Shown: piece by piece, positions 37,201 to 52,200 of the stretch
Numbering within the stretch: position 1 is the first letter of the stretch
Layout of the letters: each line of letters begins with the position of its first letter
DNA from: Nipponacmea schrenckii
Lineage: Eukaryota > Mollusca > Gastropoda > Lottiidae
Length of the DNA: 64,000 nucleotides
Assembly: GCA_030562195.1 (NCBI GenBank)
Contig: JAUJPP010000003.1
Coordinates: forward strand, 46,630,602-46,694,601
Direction of reading: 5' to 3'
Position numbers and translations under genes: made by a program
Notes under the pieces: generated by a model
What the model saw: only the letters and a program-made list of their open reading frames with translations
The model's database searches: none
Told to the model about the DNA's origin: nothing

Positions 37201-40200
37201 AATTTGATATCAAGATCATAGACTAGAGCTGTGTACAGCACTATGCTTGGACTTCGAATAGCTTTAAGGGCCTTTTGTACTTTAATTTCGCCCGGTTATT
37301 CTTTTAGTAAAATGCAAACTGTGAAATTTTTCAATCGTTTTTTTTTTTGCTTGAAGTTTTTAGTATTATATCACATAGAGCATCTAGTTTGATTTCATTG
37401 TAAGGTGCTTGCAATCAAATTTTTAACATAGGGGACTATTGTGCAACCTTATTTAACTTGGAAAAAATTCAAACAGAATTATAAATTAAGATAGGAAAAA
37501 AAGTTTTATAACTTGCGAATTCACTGCTATAAATTGAGGTTTGATATTTGTATGATACAATTTTGAAAAAAAATAGGTAAATTTTTGGAGGGTTAAAAAA
37601 TACATAATCAAATTAATTTATAATGCGTGGCTCACTAAACTCGATGTGAAAAGTTCAAGTCAATAGTTTTATTATCATCGTTGTATTACCCTCTATTAAC
37701 ACCTGTCAATCATCTTAACAATAAAAAACTCTTATTTTTGCACACAAAGTTAACCATTTTGTATTAAACCATCCATGTCATATATCTTTGAATAGTGAAA
37801 TCAAGTACATCTTCATTATGAAATCCATATTGATGGATAATAAATACATAGCGATTTAGAACTTCATTCGAAAAAGAAAACCAAAATTTAAAAAAACATG
37901 ATTATGAATTATTGTCATATATTTTTGAAAAAAGAATCAAATGGACATTGAAAATTTGTAAAACACAATTCTCTGTCTACGTTTGAGAATGTAATACAGT
38001 CAAAAATTTCAATTTCAAAGGCCTATAAAACTGAAAGTTAAAATTTGTCAACCAATATTAAGATACCTATTGATAGCTGAGGTCAAGGACATTGTAGATT
38101 TGAAATTCTAAGGCCATGGGTCAAGAGGATTAGACTTTAATATTTTCAAAAAATTCAAAGGGGCATGAACAAAATTATTTTAGAGAATCAAACTTCTGTT
38201 CCCAACAAGTTTTATGAAGTAACAAGGTTTTGATAAACACCAAAATAATACAAATTATAATAAATGCCCTAAGTGATTTTGAAAAAGTCCCAACGCACAA
38301 ACGGGGAAAAGATTAAAAATTTCTTATGACACATTTTAAATAAGAATAATTCTTAAAAAAACAAAAATCAATAAGAAAACTAGTTGTTGCAAAACAAAGT
38401 CAAACGAAACAATATATAAGAGAGTGTAATATGCTTACTCTTCCGTGGAATTCTAGCTATGTAATTATGTATCTATCCTCTTGAGCATGGTCCAATATAT
38501 ACCTGTTTTCTGCTGCTTACATGAATGCTATTTCGAAGAAATATTTTCTCTTTTTGATGACTATTTTGCAGAATAATATATTTGATTTATGTCAAATTCT
38601 TTTTCAGGCATTATGGACATGATGAGTCATTATTTTATGGGTATGACAACCTGACATCTTTATCTGAGGAATATCGGTCTTCCAATATCAGGATCAAATC
38701 TCCACCACCTGTATGGAAATATTCTTCAATACCTACTAAGAGCTGTACCCTTCTTAATAAAAATATATTCTGTCTTGGTGTTTGGGTTTCTATCCCATGT
38801 TCTACAGTTTCACACTTTATTTGTGAAAAATCTATTCAGGATAATGAATTAGGTACATTCGCCACTTTTTGACACTATTTTAGTCTCGGTTTTATAATTA
38901 CGAGTAAGTTGTAATATCTGTATTTTGTTGTATTTGTCGTCGTTTCAAATGGGAAATATATATTAATTAATTTTTGATAGTTGATAGATTTAATAAAGAC
39001 GCGTAACTCCTTAGGTTCTGATTAATTGATAATTCGTGGTTTTATTTTTTACAGATTTGAATTATAAAGGGTGTTTTGTGACAACTTTACCGGTCTGGAT
39101 GCCCTGGCCAAGCGTACATGATGTTCGCGAACAAAAGATATCATCTACTTTAATGACAATAGATGTCTGTCGAGATTACTGCCTTCAGAAAGGATATAAA
39201 TTTGCTGGATTAGGGGTAAGAGGAGTCGAAAATATCGTATATATATATTATGTAATATTGTTTGATTTACATTTTTAACGAGTTCTAACAACATTTCTGA
39301 ACCATAATGTGACAATTAAGACAGATAACGCCATGCGGTTTAATGTTGCCATGAACACAATCCGTAGGACGCGAACCCCAATTTATTGTCTCATCTCAAT
39401 GAGTGTTATTATATTTATAATTAGCGAAATCATAGTTATTGCCCTTGTTCTTGAATGGCTCGTTGAAACGCGTTCAATTTTAGCTAGAAAGCCCCTTAGA
39501 AAGTACAATTCTGTACTGATGGATTTTGATAAAACGTGGCATAAGTATTTGTAATTACAAGGATGAACCCTATTGAAGATCAGTTAAATCGAGAAATATT
39601 TAGCATCCGTTATTGCCCTTGTTTTTTGTTTTTTCTTTTCAATTTTTAGCTCGTAAACACTAGAAGGCAATTGACCAATTTGACAAAACTTTCTGAAATA
39701 GTTTAATATCACCCAAGGATGAACCTTATTATCGATATATATTTAAAATGAATTATGGCTCCTGTTCTTTAAATTGAATTCTATTTTTGTCTCGTAAACA
39801 CTCTGAAAGCCACAATTTTTACGGATTTTGATGAAACTTGGCATGAGTATTTGTAATCAACAAAGGATGAACCCAATTGAAATTCAGATACATCGAATTT
39901 TTTGTTTTGTTTTTGAAAACGCGTCAAAATATTAGCTCGTAAACAATCTATGTTAGTAGTTGTTTATTATCTTGACTTTCAAGGTTTCTTATTGCTTGAA
40001 ATCACAACAGCTGATTTGAACATTGTCTTAAATATAATATGATTTGTAAAAGTTGCTTTTGGGGAGCTTGTTTTCAGATTAAACACTTCAATTGATTGTG
40101 CTGTAGTCTTGTCATTGTGTGTTATTTTAGGGAGGTCATACATGTACATGTGGTAATACATTAGGGCATTATGGTCGTGATTTAGAATCTGCATGCAATG

Positions 40201-43200
40201 CAAATTGTTTAGGCAATAGCTCTCAGATTTGTGGTGGAAGTGACAGCATGTCTGTTTATGTAACACAAGGTAAAGTGAACTTTACATGCTTATTTTATAT
40301 CAAGTAGTTATGCAAAATATATTCCCAACTTTTCCATTTATGCGGGTGGTTATATTTTATGTTCTCGCTTTGAAAAGAAAAAGAAAGAAAGTACAACCAT
40401 ATTTTACAAGGATAGTAGCAGCTTTGGTTCACAAGTCCGTCCTTGTCCAAACCTCTTGACATTGATCATTCCTAGATAATCCATACCCAATTATAGCTGG
40501 GTGGACTAGAATAATAATTATGAGTGAAGATGACTTATTCAAGGTCATTGGTCGCTCACACTCCGGTCGAGATTAGAACTCACGTCTGACAAGTATCCAG
40601 GATTTGCATACCTCGCACTACATGCCAGGAGACTGTCACATAGATTCACCTCTGTCTTACTGATGGGTAACTTGCATGATCTTAATTTAATATCTTTCAG
40701 CATATCCTTGTACACCATCTATGCCCAGAAACCCGAAAGATCCTAGATTGTGCTACAGTTTTGGATCTTACTTGACTGAACAGTACAAAGCACAACATCA
40801 GTGTAGTCTGCAGGGAGGGGATTTAGCTGTCATTGACGATACAGAATTGCAGCAGTTTCTCTATCAACATTTTCTTCTCGGCATACCATATAGGTATTTA
40901 TTAATTTTATAATATCGACTCGTTTTTGTCAATCCAACGAGCAATCTTAATACCACAAGTGTCTTTTGACCATTTTACTTTTAGCACTTCATATAAGGCA
41001 GTACATATCGGTTACTGGTCTGAATACGTAGAAGATCAATTTTCACTGTACTCTACAACTGATAAACAAGAGATGCCATGGAGTAACTTTTTAACAGATT
41101 TTCGCCTTGTAAGTTTGTCAAATTTTTACTTGGCATTCCCTTCACTTGGTCAAACCGAACCAGCGCCGTAACAAATAAAGAAATATTTGATATAAAAATA
41201 TAAAATTAATATCCGCTAAATGTATCGTTTGCTTAATGTTATCGTCGAGCTGATTACCGTTTGAAGTCTGCCGCAACAGGATTCCTGCCTTATGGTTACG
41301 GCCTCACAAGACTTAGATAGCTATGGTGCTTATTCGTATTATTAGTTCCATCTTTAGGTTTGTTGCACTGGGTAGAACAAAATTAGTCGTCGTCGTGAAA
41401 TCTGACATTTATGTAATAGACTAATTAATTTTGTGTTACAGAATTCTGACTCAAAGGTTCAGGATTGTGTGAGGTCTGGTCAAGATGATTATGGAATCTG
41501 GTTACATAAATGTGAAGAAAATGCTTTCTATGTTTGTGAATATATCGATAAACCAGTATTTGAGCAAAGCAAAGGTAGTTTACTGGATTTATATACCTAC
41601 TAAACAATGCATTTCTGATATAAAAACATACTGTTGGTCTTGGCCCGTAAGTTTTATACATTTGCCGAATATTCGATACGAACGTTTGGTTTGACCCTTG
41701 TTAATGCATTAATGAGTTTGGATCTACTTATTTACAGATCAAACTTTCAAAATCAGTTTTGGAACCGACGGCTCATCCAAGAAATCGGAAGAGATTAAAA
41801 GTGGAATTATCAGAAATCAAGAGCCTAAAATATTAAGAGTTGAAGAAAAGATTGACACCAAGACTCTAGATTTTGGATGCATCAATAACAGAAACCTCTG
41901 TCCAAATGGTTTTACTCTGATGATGATTCTTCAAATTACTAATTCTAACAGTGGGTACGTTGGTTTCCTGGCCACTGGCGACTGTAATTCGGTGGAGACA
42001 TCTACAGAAATTGGATTGTGTATATTTTATGACAGTAATTTGGACAGTATTAAAGTAGTCTATACATACAATGAAACTACCAAGGTTGCTGATGTGGAAT
42101 TTCCAAGTAAATCTACATATCACCAGCTTACTATAGTTTTTGATAACCTCGACACTTTTTTGTATTTTGATGGTGTATTTATGAGTGCATTAACAGATAG
42201 CTCGAGTCTCATACCAAGGACTATCTACAGCATGAAGTATACTGGCGTCCTGATTGGAGATTGGTTTAATGAAAATCCTCAACCAGCTACACAACAGGTC
42301 ACTGTTGCTGATATCATTTTCAAACCTAGTGTAATGACATCAATGGAGTTAAAGAATACATATGGTGGGTCAACTATAATAAGTTAAGATAGGCTATTCA
42401 ATTTCTTGACTAATGGAGGTTCAATCCTTGATTTTATTAATAATTTTTAGCATAACCCACAAAGTTATTGTATATCCAGAGGGGATACATTTTCATTTGT
42501 TTTTCGTTTTGAAATCGATTCTGAAATGTCATGTAATTATTTTACTATAGGTACCTTTGAGTTTGATGTCGCAGATAATGTAGAAGTGTGGATGAATAAT
42601 GCCTTTAAACCTGTTGTTGGGTATAATATAAGAGTACATCCTGGTGTGGAGAAGCAAGGAATAGCAATTAAAGATAGGAGCAGTGTCATTTTCCTCAATG
42701 ATAATAATAGAACATGCCTAAATAACCTCACTGCATGCTCTAATGCGACGATCTGGATGTTTTGGCTTCAACTTGAAGAAGGATTAGCCCATGATTACAC
42801 GCTACTACAGAGTGGTGATATTGACACTTGGACTAGTCTCTTGGTAAAGATAACTAATTCCACGATTTTAGAAGTAAAAGTAAGAACAGAAGTTGGGGAA
42901 TTCATATTAAATCATCCATTAGATTTGCTGGATTGGACCCACATTACTATTTACGCCAGTATATCGTATGTTCAGTTGTATGTTGACCATTATCCGGGTA
43001 TGATCCTCACAGCTTCAAATGGTGATGCAACTGGTTCTTCAGCATCAAATACAAAATATAGTCCACAGATTCAACTTGGTGAAGGTAAAGTACTGTTTTT
43101 TTGTTTTGTTTTTTGAGAAATTTACTAACACTTCTGTGATCAGCCATATATATTGACCTACTTCATTTAATCGCAATATTTCAGTTCATGATTTTCAGTC

Positions 43201-46200
43201 GAAGGACCACAATGCGTTTGATCTGGTGCCTCGGTATGCGTATGGTTACATTAAAACATACTGTATTACAAAACATTCCCATATTGTAGGTAAATGTCCA
43301 GTAGGGTGGCTGTTCTACCATGCCTCCTGTTATATGGTGAACAAAACTTTAGCTGAAGTACACACACATCGTAAAGCAGCTAGTGTTATTGGTGGTGAAT
43401 TGGTGACTATTGATAGTTGGTTAGAGTATAATTGGCTGTCAAACTGGTTAAATACGTCGTATAGAAACGATGCCGAGTAAGATCAGTCTTAAGTCTGAAT
43501 TCTAATCTGGAGTATTCAAAACTTCACTATCGTCTTTCCAGAATAGCAGCATCTGATTACATTTAGTATATTTAGAGTTTGATCGTGGCATGTACTAAAT
43601 CAAAATCTTCACGGCTGGTGTGTTAGAAGGTGAAGCACAATTATTCGTTAAACAATTTACTTTATTCGGTTATGCACACTAAATATTATCATTAGTATAT
43701 TTTAGGAATTTCATCAAATGTTTGTTGATAAAACCCACAATTTCAGGATGTTTTGGATTGGGGCTTATGATCGAAACTCTGAAGAGCCAGACGAATGGAC
43801 TGATGGATCTGGGTCACTGCATGTCTTTACACCAATTATTCCACTAAATGCAGACTATGCAGGTTTCTTATGTGATGAAAGTAACTGTTTTGTTACCGGG
43901 ATAGCAATTAACGAAACAGCTGCTATATACGAACTGAATCTCAATCAGAAAGGTAGTTTATTTTGCATTGATTTTTAAACATCAGTGCATGGTACTCAAT
44001 TTGGTGATTTTTTGTAACAGAACACGCATTGATTAAAGTTGGATTTAGATGTTTTATTTTACACTTGTATCTGTTTCATGCAAGAAAGCTATCTAAAGTA
44101 TTAACAAGATCCAAATTTTAAGCTCCTTTGGTTGTACATTTATTTTTGGTGCCCATTTAAATTTCAGTATTGCCACTTAAATTCAAGTGTCCAAAAGATA
44201 TGCATCACTTCCAAGGCTCTTGTTACTTCTTGTTTTCGTCAAATACTGTTTTCAATAGACAAACTGCAATGGAAAAATGCACAGAAAGGTTTGGAAAACT
44301 GGTAGACATTGATGTCCGCGAGGAATTTGATTTTGTCAGCATGTTAATAAGAGGGTATGTAACCTATTACACGTATATAATGTGCATGTCGTCTGAACAA
44401 CGTTATATGAAGGGGTAGTTTTATATTCCATCCTCTATATAGCTGTATTGTCTAATTTGTAAAATTTTATCAGATATACAAGTATAATATGCCTCTACTT
44501 TTCAGAATGACCGATCCAGCAACAATCCATATAGGACTTAGTAAACAGGAGTTAGTAAATGGTTCTTTGGTATATGTAAACAATGATTTGGTTTTAGCTA
44601 CATTCATAGCATTCCAGGACACGACAGTATATCCTGATAAAAACTGCGTGGCATTATCTTGTCAAGATACAGGATGTACTTATCTCAAAGAGTCTTGTAA
44701 CATCGAACACGATAAAGCTCTGTGTGAAGTTCCTGTCGGTGGGTACCATTTCATTTTTGCCGAGCAAATCCAATTATACACTTCTCCGGTACTTGTTGAG
44801 ATTTGGCTATACAACTATATTTTGTATGGGGTTTTTCTTTTTTTAATTTCCCCCTGAAAATGCAAGTATTTTCTCCCATCCTACAAAATTCTCTTGAAGT
44901 CAATTTATTTCAACAATGAACATATCCAGACAGTACCCAGACATCGTTTTAATGAAATGACAATATATTGTTAACTCTTTTCGTTTGATTTGATTTGAAA
45001 GGAACTCGGACTAGGTTATGTTGAATTTCAATTATTTATTGCTTCATAGATAATAACTGTGGTGCAGGCTACCGACTTTGGAAAGATAAATGTGTTGGAG
45101 TTGTCCATGGTCCAGATGGGGAGTTATATCGTACAATATGTGGTGTGTCTGGTACCAGACCCCTTCAATTTGAAAGTTTTCAAGATGTGGATGAGATTAT
45201 TGGCCTTTTCGTAGATGAGTTGGACAGTAAGAACAATTTTAATTTGTAGATCATAACAGCAAGCCCACTCTTTTTCGGTTTCCAACTGTCGAGGGATATT
45301 TAACGTACTAGTTTCCTGTTTTAGTGTTCCAAAGGCTTTATCCATGTCGTTACAGTATGATAAATATAATAACGATAGTGAGGTTGATACACTTTAAGGC
45401 CACAGTTCTCAAATGGAGGTGAATTCACCCCAAGGGGGGAATGGCCCGGACCCAGGGGGGGGGGGGGAGGCTTAGAATGTACACGCTCGAATTCAGGTTT
45501 CTCAAGTGACCTCGCTGTGCAGAGTGCAAAATTCCAGCATTTGCATTTCCGGAGTTGTGGTTTTGTTGAGAATTTATTATGTGTAAAGATAAATTGTCTC
45601 TTCTCACATAATATTATAATAGGTCAGGTATAATATATTATGTAGTCAAGTCTCGAGGGGTGAATGGCTCGATTGGAAATTCGCTTAGTGGTGATTGGCA
45701 AAACAAAATTGAGAATCTGGGCTTTAAGGCCTTGTGTACACATGATATATCAGACTATTTTAGGTTTTCTATTAACCGGATACAATATTCTGCTTGAGAT
45801 ATAAATATGAAAAATAACTCTTCAAATGATATATATGTTAACATATTTCAAATTCTTTTTCCAAGAAAATTCTAAATGTTTAACTGATGCTCACAAAGCA
45901 GGAAGTACATACGTTTGGAAGTCAACAAATACAGTCACGTTCTTCGATCAAATGTCTGTAGCTGGAATTGGAAATGAAGTTGGTTTAAAAAATAATGGCT
46001 TAAGGAGAATTTCAACTGTTGAACACAATTGTGTTATGTGTGAATATGGTAGGTATTTTATGGTCCTGTTCATACTAAAAAATGCTTTATATGTAAGGCG
46101 GATGGGGTCACTTCTATGCATAGTTTTGTGAAATTATTAGTCAAAAAGGCTATATTAAATTTGAATTTAAAGAAACTATAAAGATAAAATAATTCAGTGT

Positions 46201-49200
46201 TTTACTGAACAACGAAGTCGCTGCACTTTGATTTGATATTTGTTGTGATTTGCAAAAAAATATACTTTGAAACTGCTTTAAATGTATATTTTAGACCATG
46301 ATGTAAATGTTAATGTTGATGATGTTAGATTTAGTTCTGAAAAACTACTGGATACAGACATTTTCAATCATGGATATAGGTTTGGTAAGTTAGTGTGAAG
46401 AGTGATTATCAAAATTATCACAAGATTCAAAAGTGAAACACTATTTTTGATTTAAACTATTAAAGTTAATCAATTTGTAATTTATGTTGTTATGTTATTT
46501 ATTTATCAATCCATAAATAATGCATTTGTAAAACAGGAAATTTCTATTTTACAGATGCTATTACAAAGTGCCATCTTCCATTGGATTCCATCATAAATTT
46601 TTCTTTAAATGGCGAATGTATAATACGTTCCAGTCATAGACAAATATCAAAGTTGCCAGTTTCCGTTGCACTGGGACCAAAGCCAATTCAAGTAGTAAAT
46701 TACAGACACAAAACAGATGTCGTTTCTTTTGGAAGTGGAATAAATCAATCTACAAACACATTTCCGTTCAGTTGTGTTCATAACACAGGTGAATGTTATC
46801 ATGGTTTGACAGTATCTTTTTGGTTGGCTATACAAACCAATACAATTATCACTGTTCTGGATACCACTATCGATGGTAGAAATGGTATTACTATTTCCTA
46901 CAATGAACGGTAAGCAATATATCAAATTCAATATTGTGAATAATGATTACCTGTCCTAATAAAAAATTCTTGTATAAAATGCATTAAATTAACACCAGGC
47001 GATATTAGATTCAACTATTAAGAATGACATGAAATGCATTACTGATAAATTACTTCCACTGGACCACTGTTTATTGGCACCTCTTTACGGGTAAGAGTTG
47101 GGTTGCCATAACAAAAGATCATGTTTAGATTAGTCGTATATCTGATCATCTTCTCAAAACCTCTTCATTTTCCCAAATCTTTCCTTAAAACGGCCAACAA
47201 CTTCCACTTAACCACAAACAATCTAAAAGTGTGAAGTTATTTAAGACACCAAAAATCGTATTTGTTAAGTTATTATCAAACAAATAGATGATTCTCAAAA
47301 CTTTGGCAGTGCATCAGTGCAATGACCCTTAGTATTTGTGCGCTTTACATTTAATTTGGATGTTAAATCATTGAGTGCATATTTCATTGTAACGCTTTAT
47401 ATATTTATTTATAAGAAAAATAGTGGTGGAGATATATGAAACGAATCATGTTTGGAGAACATGGTACTGGTATAGCTTAGTTGATTGGAACTATGTTACT
47501 GTTACTTGGTATGAACCAGTAGGGTTAAAGCTCTACATTAATACTAAACCAGTAGCCTCATCAGAGATTAACCAACCAATATTTCCTTATCTCCACAATG
47601 TTCCAACATCTACGAGATTCGTCCTCTTGTATTCAGAAGTAGAATCCCTTACATTTATGACCGATTTATATGTAGATGAAGCTGTGTGGTCTGAAATTAC
47701 TATACGAAAGACCTTTGGTGAGTTTCTTTATGTCTGATAATAACAAACCGAGCTACATAAAACTATAAATTATCTGTTTGAATTGGTGGTGGACAAACAC
47801 AGAAACAAAAACAAAAGCAACAAATGAACTAAGTAAATTTTGATAATTTGACTGTAGCTATCATCTGTTATAGAAATTCGATGCTTTGCTTATAGGATCA
47901 CAGTTTTATCCGGCTGTGCCAATAATGTAATCGTTTCTCTCACACTGTACCAACTTATTAGAATAAGAATGATTTTACTTCTTGCCTTGTAGTTTCTTCC
48001 AAAAATGATTTACCACCAAGCCACACGATAACATTTGATGGTGAATGGAGTGAAGGAGATGTGAACCTTAAAGATCCTTTGCCAGATTCCTCAACAATAC
48101 AATGGCAGAATACTTTCTTTAAAAATGTATTGTACGTTAATAACACTGATACAATATACTCATCACCAGTTTCTACAAAAAAGCTTCTACTGAGCGACTT
48201 TACCCAAACAGGTAAATAATACTCCGTCCAAATAGTATAATACCTATATATATTTTCAGTTTTGTGTTAATAATTCAGTACAGGGATATGGAAGATTGAA
48301 TTCGTTGACAATATTAGAAGCAAATCAGTCATGATAATCAGGATATTATAGAATAGTCTTAACAACGGAAAACTTATAGTGTGGGTTTTGTAATCAATGC
48401 TTTATGATGTCGGAAAAACATTTTTGTCCCCTGTAATTTCAGATTTATGCAAAGAAGACTATACCTTGTCAATGTGGATAAAACCAATGAATTTTGAAAT
48501 GGACCAAATTATTGTTGAGTCATGGACAAACGGACCGGATGATATAAAATTTCTGTCATGGGGATTATATTCTAATCTTGATACCTTTTCATTTGAGACT
48601 TATATTAATAAAATAAAAATTGTGGTGAAGTTTAATTTGAACTATAAACAATGGTCTCATATGGTAGTTCAAGTAAAACCAATTCATAACGACATTTCAT
48701 TGTATATTGATGGACAAGAGGAACAAGACAGCATTGAAAAGAAGTATGTGTCAACTCATGTCTTAGTAAAGAGTCCGTACTCCTATTTGGAGATTGGACG
48801 ACAGGGAGAGTTCTATATAGATGACATTCAGTTTAGATATGGTATTAAAAATCCTAATGAAATGTATGGTAAGTCTTCGGATAATTTGAATTATGAACCT
48901 CGAGCTCTCCAGATTTTCCTCAGATTTGAGCACATTCGGCATTATACTATGCATTATAAGTACGAATATGGGAACATGTTTTTAAACATTTCATATTTTT
49001 ATGGATTAGAATCTTTATAAAATAGGGGAATAATCATAATTACTTTTTTTTTCATTTTGTAGATTTACGATCTTGTAAAGATTACTTACAAATTCACAGA
49101 GGTTATTATGGAATTCAGAATAAACTGATACAAGATGGAGCTGGAAATTTTAATACAGATACCTGTAACTTTGACACCCTAAAACCAGGTAACTGTCGTT

Positions 49201-52200
49201 TTGCAAAAAAATAAACCCTTTGCCTCAATGTCTGTATTTAATTATATCATATGGCTATATTGATTGATTTCAGGATTAAATGGAATTGAATTTAATATGG
49301 AACCAGACATGTTTCAACAACTCAACGGAATTATCCTACAATCGACTTTACCTGTAACATATGTTGATAGTACGGATGGTAGAGCAGTAAACCTTCCGCA
49401 TACAGGAATCCAGCTGGATCAGTTGCCCAGTGGATGTTTAACTAATTTCCAGGAGTGTAGATACGGATATTCAGTAGCTATGTGGCTGTACCTGATCCAA
49501 CCTTCTGCCAACCCACTTACACTTCATCAAGTTACTGATGGACAATCTAAGTCAGTTCAGGTGACGTGTGAGTTTGATTTATCGTGTAGGGCAATTGTTA
49601 GATATGGAAATATCAAATGGTTTACCACATTTAGTCTACCTGTGAAGAGATGGACACATTTATCTGTATCATGGAATAGGTATCAAGGAATCAAGCTGTA
49701 TGTTAATGCTATTAATATTGAGAGGTTTGGTATCACCAGTATTAAAACTATTGAGGCAACTGAAGTAGTCGGGAAGTCTACTGTGGTAGGGTTTGGGACA
49801 AATGACGTCGTAGTTAATGATTGGTGGATGGATGACATGGTACTATTTGATCATGATATATCAGAGGATGAAGTAAAGCTGGTTTTTGGTAAGTGTCGAT
49901 ATGAGTTTCCAAATGCAAACCTATATATTCCTCTTATATATATGTACCTATATATCAAACAGGAATTGCTAGGCAGATTCGCTGCATTTCTTATCTCTTT
50001 TTGGCCCTTGAAAAAATCAAATTTATCATTGCCGCATTCGTCTTTCTTGAAACGATATACTATAAATGGGTACAAATTCTTGTGCCAACCCTACTTACCC
50101 TTTTGGTCGCCAAGTCGAAGGCCCTGAACACTACCTAGACAACTGTACTGTACTTTTTTTCTGTTGTAACAATAAATATCATGTCAACAACCACGAATTA
50201 TCAATTTCGAGCTATTCCATCATTTTCTTTATATGGGTAAAAGAGATTTACAACAAATATCACCAGCATGGAGGTGTATATATGATTATTGTACATATGT
50301 TCAGTTTTGTTACAAAATAACAAAATCATTTTTGCATGCAAGTATCATCATGTATAAACGATGTATGTTAAACTTGTCTTTTAAAGGTCAGTCTTCTGTA
50401 TGCAAGGATAATTGGAAATACAATGATGAAAATGGTCTCTGTTATAAAAGCTCGCATCAACTAGTACAATTTGGTGATGCAAAGGCAGTTTGTGATGCAG
50501 AAGGTGGCTCTTTGCTTACTGAGGCAAGTGAAGAACTTCATAATTGGATTCAAGACAATATCATTAGAGCTGGTAAGTAGACCTGTCTTTCATTTATCGT
50601 TAGATCAATAGGTAAGTAATTAAATGGTTTTCTCCATTGTGATTTCAGTTATGCACTTCAGTGTTTGCCAGAACTTGTTTCTGATTAGCAAGGCACATTA
50701 TATTATACATGTAATACTTAAACTCTCCTTCTGTCGTAGATAATATCAACAATAAGATATGGGTAGGTATGATACAGTTTCAGTCAGAAGGAAGGTACTA
50801 CTGGTTGGATGGTACATTGGAGAACTTTACTAGTATTGTCATATTACCACCTAATGGATCACCACATTGCGGTAGTCTTATTCCACCCAACTCGATTCTT
50901 ACTGCTTCTTCTTGTTCGGATCTAGCGTCAGTGATTTGTCAATCAAAACCGTTCGGTAAGTAGTTTGGTTGATTTTTTTACACGACCGCATTCCAATAAA
51001 GTAAATCATAAATTTGATTAAAACTCTATTTGTAATCTTTTCCATCGATAGGGGATTGATAAGGGATTCAAATTTGGGATCGTGTCAAATTATGAGACGA
51101 AATAACAATAAATTTCAAAGGATCTGTAAGTTCTGTTAATTAGACATTTGAAATGATTTTTATGATAAGTGTTATGGTTGGTCTATTACAGAAACACCAA
51201 AAAAGGAGTTGTCCGCAGTAGCTAGTACACAATACCATAACTACACTACTATTACATCAACGTCAGTATCCCCAGAACCCGGTCTGATTGGAGAAGCCCT
51301 ACAATTCCCAAATAATCTTACAAGCTACCTCTTAGCTTATGAATGTTTCAATGATTTAGAGCTGTGTCATAACGGGTTTTCTTTTATGGCGTGGTTGAGT
51401 CTCAAACCCGAAGGCTCTGCCGAAGAAACCATAATTTCAACTCAGATGAACGACAGTGCACCAGGATTTACTTTGAGTGGTAGTATGGTTGATGGTGAAT
51501 ATGTGCTTCGCCTTACCGTCAAATCTTGTCATCGAGGACGTAATATAGACTTCTATATCACTACGTTTGAATGGACACATCTATATGTATCAATATATAA
51601 AGAAGAATTTAAGATATATCTCAATGGCCGTTTTTACCGCTATTCAAATATAACTACAACCAACCCCAGTGACTACTGTTTAGGATTCGGAGAGGTAGTA
51701 CCAATATCTCTTGGTAGAAGGCCTGATGGTTCAAATCCCATGAATGGGATGATAGATGAAATCCACATGTTTGAGCATACGATGTTGAAGGAAGATATTC
51801 TTTTAACAACAGGTCAGATACAAGCTTTTCTTATTTTACATGTTGTAGTAGTAGTATACTTCCTTACATCTATTTTACTGATCCATTACTAAAGGGGAGA
51901 TTATGGTTTGAACATAATATTCCTTTATTTTAAAATCATTTAACTTTGTTTACAGTAACCACTGATCTGCCCGTACGATTTGACCAGAGTTTTGAGAGCC
52001 TTCAGTCATTTAGTCATGCTGTTGATGCTATGATAACTAAGGGACATTTTGGCCACGCTGTGTACTTCAATGGTTCTGCTGTGTCTCATGTGGAACAAGA
52101 GGGGCAATTGGTCCTTGATTGTTTGGGATCGTTAGAGGTTTGCAGTAATGGTTTCACAACTGCTGTGTGGATTAAACCCGATGCAGATCAATCTGGCTTC

